Of a DNA stretch of 64,000 nt, positions 57,306 to 64,000 are shown piece by piece; the stretch's first letter is position 1, and the number at the start of each line of letters is the position of its first letter. A program made the position numbers and the translations under genes. The notes under the pieces are model-generated. The model saw only the letters and a list, made by a program, of their open reading frames with translations, searched no databases and had not been told where the DNA came from. Origin of the DNA: Pelomonas sp047654805. GTDB lineage: Bacteria; Pseudomonadota; Gammaproteobacteria; Burkholderiales; Burkholderiaceae_C. Location: positions 62,001-126,000 of the forward strand of contig NZ_JASGIV010000001.1 of NCBI RefSeq assembly GCF_047654805.1, given 5' to 3'.

Positions 57306-57764
57306 CTACAGCCAACGCCTGACGGTGGCGGAGTAAGTTGCGAACTCGTGGCCGAATCGCTGCTCGAGCGCACGCTCCTCCGGTCGGATCTGAAACCAGT
57401 TCATGTATGCGATGAACGCCGGGATCAGCAAAGCAGCGGCCCAGTTGGCGAGGAAGGCGGAAAGTCCGGCGAGCGCAAGCACAAAGCCCAGATACATGGG
57501 GTTGCGACTGATACGGTAAATGCCCGTCGAGACGAGTGACGAAGACTGCTCCGGTGTGAACGGGTTGACCGTTGTGCTGTGGTTGCGGAAGGCAACGACG
57601 CCAGCCAGGGCCACCATTGCGCCGGCAAGAGCCAGCGCAATGGTCAGAGCGATCCGCCACGGAACCGCTACCGCAGCAGGCACGGTGTATGCGATGACTA
57701 CCATCCCGCTCGCGAAGGCAAGCACTAGCGCCAACGGGGGAATTCTCAGTTCGAGTGCATGCAT
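57306..57764 (-). CDS. Isoprenylcysteine carboxyl-methyltransferase/PEMT-like membrane methyltransferase
   Basis: A 152-residue membrane protein with four helices. The C-terminal half has GIYRISRNPMYLGFVLALAGLS (about 81-102) and the closing RPEERALEQRFGHEFATYSATVRRW (about 127-151), the SAM-binding signature of the ICMT/PEMT family. The ATG at 57764 gives the usual length. Bacterial members methylate small molecules or lipids; substrate unknown. It lies in the lower-GC block between cobS and cobT and overlaps nothing on the cob side. Confidence 0.85.
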   Translation of the reverse strand: MHALELRIPPLALVLAFASGMVVIAYTVPAAVAVPWRIALTIALALAGAMVALAGVVAFRNHSTTVNPFTPEQSSSLVSTGIYRISRNPMYLGFVLALAGLSAFLANWAAALLIPAFIAYMNWFQIRPEERALEQRFGHEFATYSATVRRWL

Positions 57765-57805
57765 GTGATGGTGGGTTGAGCGGACGGGGAAGCGCAGGCG
57801 CTGCA

Positions 57806-58138
57806 TCAGGCGTGCCTGGACGGGCGCTGGAAGCCGTAGTAGAAGGTCCATTCAGAGGCGATGTAGGCGACCGGGAACCCGGCAAGCGCAGGGCCGAGAC
57901 CTAGCCAGGCTTCCAGATTGAACGTGCCGAGGGCCAGGACCTTCGCGGCTAGCACCGGCAACACAACGACGTAGGCCAGTAGTCCCAGGTACGCGGCTGC
58001 GGTGAGGCTGGTGCGCAAGGTGAGGCCAGGCTTGGCAAGGCGAAGGGTGCCTGCGATACAGCGACGCGGCAAGGTGTAGAGACGGTATGCGGCTGCGGCG
58101 AAGACGAACGGAAACGCCAGGAGTGGAATCAGAAACAT
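57806..58138 (-). CDS. Small membrane protein, unknown
   Basis: A 110-residue protein with three hydrophobic segments (about 2-18, 45-68 and 81-97) and ending YYGFQRPSRHA. It precedes the ICMT-like gene by 41 bases and may be its partner. No family was recognised. Confidence 0.55.
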   Translation of the reverse strand: MFLIPLLAFPFVFAAAAYRLYTLPRRCIAGTLRLAKPGLTLRTSLTAAAYLGLLAYVVVLPVLAAKVLALGTFNLEAWLGLGPALAGFPVAYIASEWTFYYGFQRPSRHA

Positions 58139-58501
58139 GGAGCCTGACGATTGCGCCCGGTGTGTTGCTGGTAGGTCCCATTCGAGTGCCTTGCCCAGCC
58201 TGTTCTGACGATGTCGGCGGTGAGGCCGGGGACCCACTCGAGCTCTTGCAGAAGATCACCGTCGGCGTCGACAAGACACTCGCGCGTGCGTTGAAGTCGG
58301 AGCTTCGAGATTCCGTCTGAAGAGTGGCAGGCATGCGCATCGCCCCAGTGCGCTCCTGGCGGGATCTGGTCCGAGTAGCCGCGCGAGCCCGCCCGGTTGA
58401 GGCCGATGGGCAAGGTGCTGCCTCGAAGGCAGCGTTGGCCTGCGCGCTGCGCGACGATGCTGGGCGCCTGCCGGCCGACGCCGGTCGGCTTGAGTGGCTG
58501 G
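58139..58501. other. Low-coding-confidence gap inside the cob cluster
   Basis: A 363-base region between two small membrane-protein genes. A minus-strand frame (58129-58539) and a plus-strand frame (58087-58320) both overlap here. The minus one contains RECLVDADGDLLQELEWVPG and the plus one DPLELLQKITVGVDKTLARAL. Neither has a clear ribosome binding site, and codon third positions do not decide between them. Treated as a possible gene remnant. Confidence 0.35.
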
Positions 58502-58885
58502 CTAGAGTTCATTTGTGCGCCTTTGCTGCAACCAGGCAATGCCAGCGACTACCGCCGGCAGCGCCGCCCAAAGCGGAATATAGAGAATCCAGGCGAGGCC
58601 ACCTTCACGCGCAGGGACAAAGAACCAGCTCCACGCTTGAAACGCAGCAACAAGCAGCGCACTTGCAGCAAGCGCAGGCACCACGAAGTGCCGCCGTGCG
58701 GGAGCATAGATTGCAGCGATCGTCAGCACCACGAGCTGCGGCGCGGCGAGGTACAACCAGTTTGCGACAAGAAACCGTGGCTCAAACGATGGCGGTCCGT
58801 CGGAGTTGGGGGGGCGAGCAACGAGTAGCAGCACCGGCATCAATAGCGCCAGCAAGGCCGCGATGGAACTTGCGCGCAATGTCAT
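58502..58885 (-). CDS. Small membrane protein, unknown
   Basis: A 127-residue protein with four hydrophobic segments (about 6-23, 41-60, 68-87 and 98-117) and a charged end QQRRTNEL. No family recognised. It belongs to the block of small membrane-protein genes between cobS and cobT. Confidence 0.55.
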   Translation of the reverse strand: MTLRASSIAALLALLMPVLLLVARPPNSDGPPSFEPRFLVANWLYLAAPQLVVLTIAAIYAPARRHFVVPALAASALLVAAFQAWSWFFVPAREGGLAWILYIPLWAALPAVVAGIAWLQQRRTNEL

Positions 58886-59031
58886 GGGAGTCCTAGTCTG
58901 TTGCGGGACAAAGCGGTTGCTGCGGAATGCTGAAGCCGCCGCATGTGACTGCCTCCGCACGACTATGCCAACAAGACACTAGCGAAGGCGGCAGATCTTC
59001 AAAGGCTGTGATTGCCCCCGTGCGTCGGACT

Positions 59032-60069
59032 TCAGGTCTTCTCGCTGACCCCGGCTGTCTCGAAGCTGGCCATCTCGCGCAGCAGGTCGCAGGCCGACAC
59101 CAGCAAAGGCCAGGCCAGCGCGGCACCTGAACCCTCGCCCAGGCGCAGACCCAGGTCCAGAAGCGGGCGCGCGCCCAGCGCGGCCAGCATGCGGCGGTGG
59201 CCTGGCTCGGCAGAGCAGTGCGAAAACACGCAGCACTGCAGCACGGCCGGTGCCAGCCGCGATGCCAGCAGGACCGCGCTGCCCGTGATGAAGCCGTCCA
59301 CGACGACGACGCGGCGCTGCGCGGCGGCCTCCAGCACCGCGCCCGTCATCATCGCGATCTCGAAGCCGCCCATCGCGGCCAGCGCGTCCAGCGGCGCGTG
59401 CGCGTCAGCATGCCGCGCCAGAACGCGCGTCAGCACGGCCGTCTTGTGCGCAAGGCCGGCGTCGTCCAGGCCGGTGCCGCGACCCACGCAGTCGGCGAGC
59501 GGCGCACCAGACAGGCGCGCCAACAGCAGCGCCGCGGCGGAACTGTTGCCTATGCCCATCTCGCCCAGCAGCAGTGCATTGCCCGGCAGCGACTGCACTA
59601 CCGCGCGGCCTGCGAGCAGGGCGGCTTCGCATTGCGCATGCGTCATCGCCGGGCCCAAGGAGCTGTCGGCCGTGCCGGGGGCGATCTTGCGGGCGATCAG
59701 CCCGGCGCGCGGTGCAAAGTCGTGGGCCACGCCGGCGTCGACGACTTGCAGAGCCAGGCCGTGCTGGCGTGCCAGCACGCTGACCGCGGCGCCGCCGGCG
59801 AGGAAGTTCTCGACCATCTGCCAACTGACCTCGCTTGGGTAGGCTGACACGCCCTGGGCCGTCAGCCCGTGGTCTGCGGCGAAGACCAGCAGTTGTGGTG
59901 CCACGAGGCGTGGCGTTTCGCTGCCGAGGATCAACCCCAGGCGCAGCATCAGCGTCTCGAGCTGGCCCAGCGCGCCGAGCGGCTTGGTCTTGTTGTCGAT
60001 ACGCCGATGCAGAGCTTCGGCCAACCCAGGCTGGTCGAGCGGCGTGATGAGGGGGATGAGATCGTTCAT
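59032..60069 (-). CDS. cobT: Nicotinate-nucleotide-dimethylbenzimidazole phosphoribosyltransferase (CobT)
   Basis: A 345-residue enzyme. NKTKPLGALGQLE (about 25-37), VFAADHGLTAQGVSAYPSEV (about 65-84), GEMGIGNSSAAA and GFITGSAVLLA are typical. The catalytic Glu is in LRLGEGSGAALA near residue 315. It makes alpha-ribazole phosphate for the lower ligand. Its start overlaps the cobQ stop by four bases. Confidence 0.96.
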   Translation of the reverse strand: MNDLIPLITPLDQPGLAEALHRRIDNKTKPLGALGQLETLMLRLGLILGSETPRLVAPQLLVFAADHGLTAQGVSAYPSEVSWQMVENFLAGGAAVSVLARQHGLALQVVDAGVAHDFAPRAGLIARKIAPGTADSSLGPAMTHAQCEAALLAGRAVVQSLPGNALLLGEMGIGNSSAAALLLARLSGAPLADCVGRGTGLDDAGLAHKTAVLTRVLARHADAHAPLDALAAMGGFEIAMMTGAVLEAAAQRRVVVVDGFITGSAVLLASRLAPAVLQCCVFSHCSAEPGHRRMLAALGARPLLDLGLRLGEGSGAALAWPLLVSACDLLREMASFETAGVSEKT

Positions 60070-61508
60070 GAGAGCAGGTCGGCCAGCGCACCGGGTTTGA
60101 AATGGAGGTCGATGAAGTCGGCAAGGCCGTCGAAGACCGCGTCCAGGGGCTTCACGTGTTGACTGAACAATGCCTGCAGCACGGCGGGCTGCTCGAACAG
60201 GCCGTGGGCGTAAATTCCCAGCACCCGCCCCGCCTGCCAGCCTATGGCCTCGCCGCTGGCATTGCGCAGCGCGACACGGGGCGGCTCGAAGGCGGGGTGG
60301 GCGCGAGTGCGGCCATGGCGGATTTCGTAGCCGCGGGCGCTCACGTCGGCGAGTACGCCCCAAGGGCCGTCGAGCGTGCCGAAGCGGACAGCGGTGTCCA
60401 GCAGCAGCTTCTCCCGAGCGAACACCGTCACCAGTGGCAGCAGCCCCAGGCCCGGCGCGTTGCCGTCAACGCCTTCTGTATCGATCAGCGCTTCACCCAG
60501 CATCTGCAGGCCGCCGCAGATACCCAGGATGGGGCCGGTGTGCGCATTGATCGCTGCATCCAGCTTCTGCGCGCGCAGCCAGGCCAGGTCGGCGGCGGTG
60601 GATTTGGAGCCGGGCAGGATGATCCAGTCCGCACCGCGCAGGTCCTGTGGCGTGCGGGCCCAGGACAGGCGCACGCCAGTCAGCTGTCGCAGCGGCTGGA
60701 ATTCGTCGAGATTGGAGATGCGCGGATAGGCGACGACGGCAATGTGCAGGCCGGCGCCCGTCGTAGCGTCGTCGAATACGCCGTCCTCTTCGGGCAGGCC
60801 GTGGCCGCGCCACATGGGCAGCGTCGCGACGGTAGGCACGCCGGTCAGCGCCTGCAGTTGCTCCGGGCCGGGCGACAACAGTGCAGCGTCGCCGCGGAAG
60901 CGGTTCAGTACGAAGCCACGCAGCAGCGCGCGCACGTCCGGAGGGATCAGTTGGTGCGTGCCGTACAGGTGGGCGAAGGCGCCGCCGCGGTCGATGTCGG
61001 CGACGAGCAGGCAGGCAGCACGGGCCGCGCGCGCGGTACCCAGGTTCACGTAGTCGTTGGCCGCGAGGTTGATCTCGGCAGGCGAGCCTGCGCCCTCAAT
61101 GACGACCACGTCGTTCTCGGTCATCAGCTCGTGCAGCGCACCTTCCGCCCGCGGGCCCAGTAGGGCACTGCGCTCGCGCCAGGGCAGGTGCGCCAGTGCA
61201 GCATCGACTTCACCCAGCACGACCACCTGGCTTTGCGTGTCGGCCTCGGGCTTGAGCAGCACCGGGTTCATGCGCACCTCAGGCACGCGGCGCGCGGCAA
61301 GGGCCTGGAAGTACTGGGCACTGCCAATCTCGCCCATGCGGTTGTCTAGTCCCGGCACGACGCGCGCGTTGTTGCTCATGTTCTGCGCCTTGTAGGGCGC
61401 TACCTTCAGCCCCTGGCGGGCATACCACCGGCACAGCGCCGTGGCCAGCCAACTCTTCCCCGCACCGCTGGTCGTTCCCAGCACCATCACCGCTTTGCCC
61501 TGGCTCAC
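60066..61508 (-). CDS. cobQ: Cobyric acid synthase (CobQ)
   Basis: A 480-residue amidotransferase. The N-terminal ATP-binding domain begins VLGTTSGAGKSWLATALCR with PYKAQNMSNNA (about 38-48), and IEGAGSPAEINL follows. The C-terminal glutaminase domain holds the catalytic Cys in ICGGLQMLGE (about 328-337) and the His in GIYAHGLFE (about 432-440). It amidates adenosylcobyrinic acid a,c-diamide. Overlaps the decarboxylase gene. Confidence 0.96.
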   Translation of the reverse strand: MSQGKAVMVLGTTSGAGKSWLATALCRWYARQGLKVAPYKAQNMSNNARVVPGLDNRMGEIGSAQYFQALAARRVPEVRMNPVLLKPEADTQSQVVVLGEVDAALAHLPWRERSALLGPRAEGALHELMTENDVVVIEGAGSPAEINLAANDYVNLGTARAARAACLLVADIDRGGAFAHLYGTHQLIPPDVRALLRGFVLNRFRGDAALLSPGPEQLQALTGVPTVATLPMWRGHGLPEEDGVFDDATTGAGLHIAVVAYPRISNLDEFQPLRQLTGVRLSWARTPQDLRGADWIILPGSKSTAADLAWLRAQKLDAAINAHTGPILGICGGLQMLGEALIDTEGVDGNAPGLGLLPLVTVFAREKLLLDTAVRFGTLDGPWGVLADVSARGYEIRHGRTRAHPAFEPPRVALRNASGEAIGWQAGRVLGIYAHGLFEQPAVLQALFSQHVKPLDAVFDGLADFIDLHFKPGALADLLS

Positions 61509-62500
61509 GAATCCTCGCTTTCGATTTCCAGCAGCGCCTGCTGCAGCGCGTCCTGGCTGCGCCGCGGCTGCGCCGACACGCGCACCCAGCCTGGCAGGCC
61601 GAACGAGGCCGCGTCGCGCACGCGGATGCCCCGTTCACGCAGCCGCAGCGCGATGTCGGGCCGCGGCGGGCGTGCCAGCCAGAACGGGGTGCAGCTGGGC
61701 TGCTGCGTCCAGTCCAGCGTCTCCAGCATGCGTCGCTGGGCGATGCTCCAGTCGCGCAGCTGTGCGCGTGCGCCCACGAGCCAGTCTGCGGTGGCCGCGT
61801 CATGCCAATGCGTCAACATGGCCACGCCCTCTGCCGACAGCACCCAGCTCGGCGCCAGCGCCAGCGCGCTTTCCAAGGCCGCGTCCTCGGCCGGAGCGAG
61901 AAGGTAGCCGGCGCGAACACCCGTCAGCCCGAGCGCCTTGTTGGGGCAGACCAACTGCCAGGCGTGTGGCGGTACGGCCGGCGCCTCACCTCGCAGGCGC
62001 AGCGGTTCATAGGCGCGGTCCACGGCCAGGAGGTGCTCGTCGCCCAGCGTGGGCCAGGCCGTCAGGCTGGTGCCGGTGGGGTTGCAGGGCTCGCAGATCC
62101 ATACCAGCGCCGGTACTGCGGGGCGGATGTCGGTGGGGCTGGCATAGGGTCGCACGGTCAGGCCCAGGGCCTGTGCGGCGGCGGCGTAGTCGCCGAATCC
62201 CGGCTGCGGCACCCAGACCTCGCGACGGCCCGTGCGCAGCGCGGTCGACGTCAGGCGGCGGATACCTTCGGAACCGCCCGCCGTGGGGAGCACGCGTTCG
62301 GCGCGCAGCCCATGGGCGTCGCCGAGCCGGCGGCGCAGCACGCCATAGGCCGGGTCGGGGTAGGCGCGGCGGTCGGCCTGCTGCACAGCACTTAGTAGCG
62401 CCGGCGGCGGGCCCAGCGGGCTGGCGTTCGTCGAGAAGTCATGTGTCGCATCAGGGCCGCCATCGGGGCCGCCGTGCTCCGGCATTGGAGGTCGCATCAC
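61505..62500 (-). CDS. Threonine-phosphate decarboxylase-type aminotransferase (CobC/CobD)
   Basis: A 331-residue PLP enzyme of the histidinol-phosphate aminotransferase fold. STNASPLGPP (about 23-32), GGSEGIRRL and CEPCNPTGTSL (about 136-146) are conserved, and the PLP Lys is in VCPNKALGLTGVRAGYL. By context it supplies (R)-1-amino-2-propanol O-phosphate for the nucleotide loop. Gene nomenclature is confused (CobD in Salmonella, CobC in Pseudomonas), so no symbol is given. Overlaps cbiB. Confidence 0.92.
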   Translation of the reverse strand: MMRPPMPEHGGPDGGPDATHDFSTNASPLGPPPALLSAVQQADRRAYPDPAYGVLRRRLGDAHGLRAERVLPTAGGSEGIRRLTSTALRTGRREVWVPQPGFGDYAAAAQALGLTVRPYASPTDIRPAVPALVWICEPCNPTGTSLTAWPTLGDEHLLAVDRAYEPLRLRGEAPAVPPHAWQLVCPNKALGLTGVRAGYLLAPAEDAALESALALAPSWVLSAEGVAMLTHWHDAATADWLVGARAQLRDWSIAQRRMLETLDWTQQPSCTPFWLARPPRPDIALRLRERGIRVRDAASFGLPGWVRVSAQPRRSQDALQQALLEIESEDS

Positions 62501-63420
62501 AGTCCGCTCCTAAGGCTCCAGGCTAGCGTAGCCATCAGTGCCGTGCCAGTGATGACTGCCTGCCGGGCCGCTCCGCGTGCGGCCTGCAGGTCGCCGGCCC
62601 GGACGGGCCGGCCGGCCTTGTGCAGGGTGTAGACGCCGGGCTTGGTCAGCCGCAGTCCCAGCCGAAGCGCCATCGCGGCCATGGGCCAGCCACTATTGGG
62701 TGAGGGTGTGCTGCGGGCTTCGCGCAGCAGCAGACCCAGCGATGGCGGCATCAGCACCAAGGCCGTCAGCCGCGCCGGCAGCCAGGACAGCGCGTCGTCA
62801 GCCCTCGCGGCCCATTTGCCGCACCACTCGCGTTCGTCACGGTAGCCCCACATCGCGTCCGCCGTGTTCGCGAATCTGTAGACGGCCGCGCCGGGCAGAC
62901 CGGCGACTGCGAACCAGAACAACGGCGCGACGACCGAGTCGTTCAGGTTCTCCGCCAGCGTCTCGATGGCGGCTTCGCGCACCTCGGTGGCGCTCAGCAC
63001 CGAGGTGTCGCGGCTGACGATGCGCGATAGCCTGGCACGGCCGGCTTCCAGCGATTCGGCCAGAACTGTCTCCACGGCCATGGCCTCCTCCGCCAGCATT
63101 GCCCAAGCCAGCAGAGGCTTCAGCAGCAGGCCGATCAGCACGGCGGCGCCGATCAGGCGCAGTGGAGAGGCCCAGGGCTGCAGCGCGATCAGCACCCAGC
63201 CTTCCAGCCATAGCGCGATGAAGGCGACCAGCGCTGCGCCGCCAAGCCAGGCCAGTGCACCGGCGATGAAGCCCAGAGCCGGCGGCAGTCTGGCCAGCCT
63301 GAACACGTCCAGGTAGCGACCCATGCCAACGACCGGATGCGCCCACGTGGGCGGTTCGCCCAGCAGGCGGTCCGTCGCCAGGGCCACGGCCATTGCGAGC
63401 GGCAGCAGCAGGGTCATCAC
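62497..63420 (-). CDS. cbiB: Adenosylcobinamide-phosphate synthase (CbiB)
   Basis: A 307-residue membrane enzyme. DRLLGEPPTWAHPVVGMGR (about 18-36), the SRDTSVLSATEVREAAIETLAENLNDSVVAP region (about 133-164), and GLPGAAVYRFANTADAMWGY are the family signatures. It links aminopropanol phosphate to cobyric acid. ATGs at 63420 and 63417 are both possible starts; the downstream order is cobO-DUF1636-cbiB. Confidence 0.96.
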   Translation of the reverse strand: MMTLLLPLAMAVALATDRLLGEPPTWAHPVVGMGRYLDVFRLARLPPALGFIAGALAWLGGAALVAFIALWLEGWVLIALQPWASPLRLIGAAVLIGLLLKPLLAWAMLAEEAMAVETVLAESLEAGRARLSRIVSRDTSVLSATEVREAAIETLAENLNDSVVAPLFWFAVAGLPGAAVYRFANTADAMWGYRDEREWCGKWAARADDALSWLPARLTALVLMPPSLGLLLREARSTPSPNSGWPMAAMALRLGLRLTKPGVYTLHKAGRPVRAGDLQAARGAARQAVITGTALMATLAWSLRSGL

Positions 63421-63749
63421 AACGGGGGCAGGCGCGCGATCAGCCCGGCCTTGAGCCGCTCCGGGCGACGGGCCCAGGCCAGCAGACCATCGCCGGGTTC
63501 CGCGTGCTCAGCGGCCACGGCCAGCAGAGCGTCGACGCTGGCTGCGTCTGGTGCCAGCCTGCCGAACAGATAGCTGTGCTTGCCCTGACCCTGCAATGCC
63601 GCTGCACAGCCTTGGCTGCAGGCCGCCATGCAGGCCTGGCCGCGAATGGGCTGCGTGAAGTCCCGTGCGAGCGCCTCGTTCTCGACCGCTTCCAGAAGCG
63701 CCTGACCCTCGCCATCAGCGCAGGTCGTGCATATCACGAGCGTGTTCAT
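63417..63749 (-). CDS. DUF1636 family metal-binding protein
   Basis: A 110-residue protein with cysteines in VICTTCADG (about 5-13) and GQACMAACSQGCAAAL (about 37-52), a pattern like a thioredoxin-like [2Fe-2S] ferredoxin. The family is recurrent in cobalamin clusters of proteobacteria, but its role there is not established. Overlaps cbiB by four bases and adjoins cobO. Confidence 0.85.
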   Translation of the reverse strand: MNTLVICTTCADGEGQALLEAVENEALARDFTQPIRGQACMAACSQGCAAALQGQGKHSYLFGRLAPDAASVDALLAVAAEHAEPGDGLLAWARRPERLKAGLIARLPPL

Positions 63750-64000
63750 CAGTCTTCGATGCCCCGCTGCGCCGGCACACCGGCCTTGTAGTGATGTTTC
63801 ACCAGCGCCATCTCGGTGACGGTGTCGGCCAGCGCTGTCAGCTCGACTGGCGCGCCGCGACCGGTCAAAACAACGTGCACATGCGGTGGTCGCTCGCGCA
63901 GGCAGGCCAGCACGGCGTCGAGCGACAGCCAGCCGTATCGCAGCGGATACATGATCTCGTCCAGCACAACGAGGAAATGCTCTCCGCCGCGGATACTGCT
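63749..64000 (-). CDS. cobO: Cob(I)yrinic acid a,c-diamide adenosyltransferase (CobO), 5' part outside window
   Basis: The last 83 residues are visible. FLVVLDEIMYPLRYGWLSL and VLTGRGAPVELTALADTVTEM are CobO/BtuR signatures, and the end PAQRGIED is the usual C-terminus. It adenosylates the corrin cobalt. The start, and any cobalamin riboswitch upstream of it, are beyond the window edge. Confidence 0.93.
   Translation of the reverse strand, partial: SSIRGGEHFLVVLDEIMYPLRYGWLSLDAVLACLRERPPHVHVVLTGRGAPVELTALADTVTEMALVKHHYKAGVPAQRGIED

Noticed and set aside
58087..58320. A plus-strand gene in the cob cluster gap
   Set aside because: Its end looks codon-like, but it has no ribosome binding site, overlaps a better minus-strand gene at its start, and matches no family I recognise.
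57162..58900. Integron gene-cassette array between cobS and cobT
   Set aside because: Small same-direction membrane genes suggested cassettes, but I could not find paired core sites (GTTRRRY/RYYYAAC) of attC type between them.
1..64000. CRISPR arrays, tRNA/rRNA genes, insertion sequences or prophage genes
   Set aside because: No regular short repeats with spacers, no transposase or integrase frames and no phage structural genes were seen; tRNA detection by eye is not exhaustive.

Overview
The window is high-GC (roughly 68-70%) DNA with tightly packed, mostly four-base-overlapping genes. The his/cob gene content, a polyhydroxyalkanoate-granule protein, a PEP-CTERM protein, a Gram-negative porin and a TonB-dependent receptor point to a betaproteobacterium of the Burkholderiales (Roseateles/Mitsuaria/Rubrivivax-like). 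This placement is inferred from gene content and order, not from a database search. No rRNA, tRNA, CRISPR array, prophage or insertion sequence was recognised.

Layout. 1-1.5 kb: LytTR-type response regulator (cut by the window edge) and its LytS/YehU-type kinase. 1.6-7.4 kb: metallothionein-like peptide, DUF3703 protein, a FixH-like lipoprotein/MauG-type dihaem peroxidase/GNAT operon, a pirin, an S41 peptidase and a small lipoprotein. 7.5-9.9 kb: an EF-G paralogue behind a long leader that holds a mini-ORF, a hairpin, an intrinsic terminator and a second mini-ORF, which looks like an attenuator. 10-28 kb: a beta-glucan utilisation locus with TonB receptor, flavin-dependent tryptophan-halogenase-family protein, LacI regulator, ABC sugar importer, GH1 beta-glucosidase, GH16 beta-glucanase, porin and an MsmK/UgpC-type ATPase. 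The receptor/halogenase operon and the ABC/GH operon share the same palindromic operator (core TGAAAGCGCTTTCA), so one LacI protein probably controls both. A SnoaL/SDR/LysR cassette and three unknown genes are embedded in it.

28-37.7 kb: QseB/QseC-like two-component system, LysR/SDR pair, molybdopterin oxidoreductase, lipoprotein aminopeptidase, GNAT, aldo/keto reductase and a Sel1-like protein. 37.8-42.9 kb: storage-lipid genes (PHA-granule protein, acyl-CoA-binding protein, wax-ester synthase/DGAT), three tandem paralogous small exported proteins, a TPR protein and a TetR regulator. 43-53.3 kb: ABC exporter pair, BolA and a his cluster (hisG, D, C, B, H, A, F). The cluster is interrupted by a periplasmic-binding-like protein, a complete RHH/PIN toxin-antitoxin pair and an inverted PEP-CTERM/CHRD gene; murA, hisI and hisE are not where this order usually has them. 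53.3-55.9 kb: rsmD, coaD, ferredoxin, S1/P1 nuclease. 55.9-64 kb: late cobalamin genes (cobC phosphatase, cobS, cobT, cobQ, threonine-phosphate decarboxylase, cbiB, DUF1636, cobO) with a lower-GC block of small membrane-protein genes between cobS and cobT and no cobU in view.
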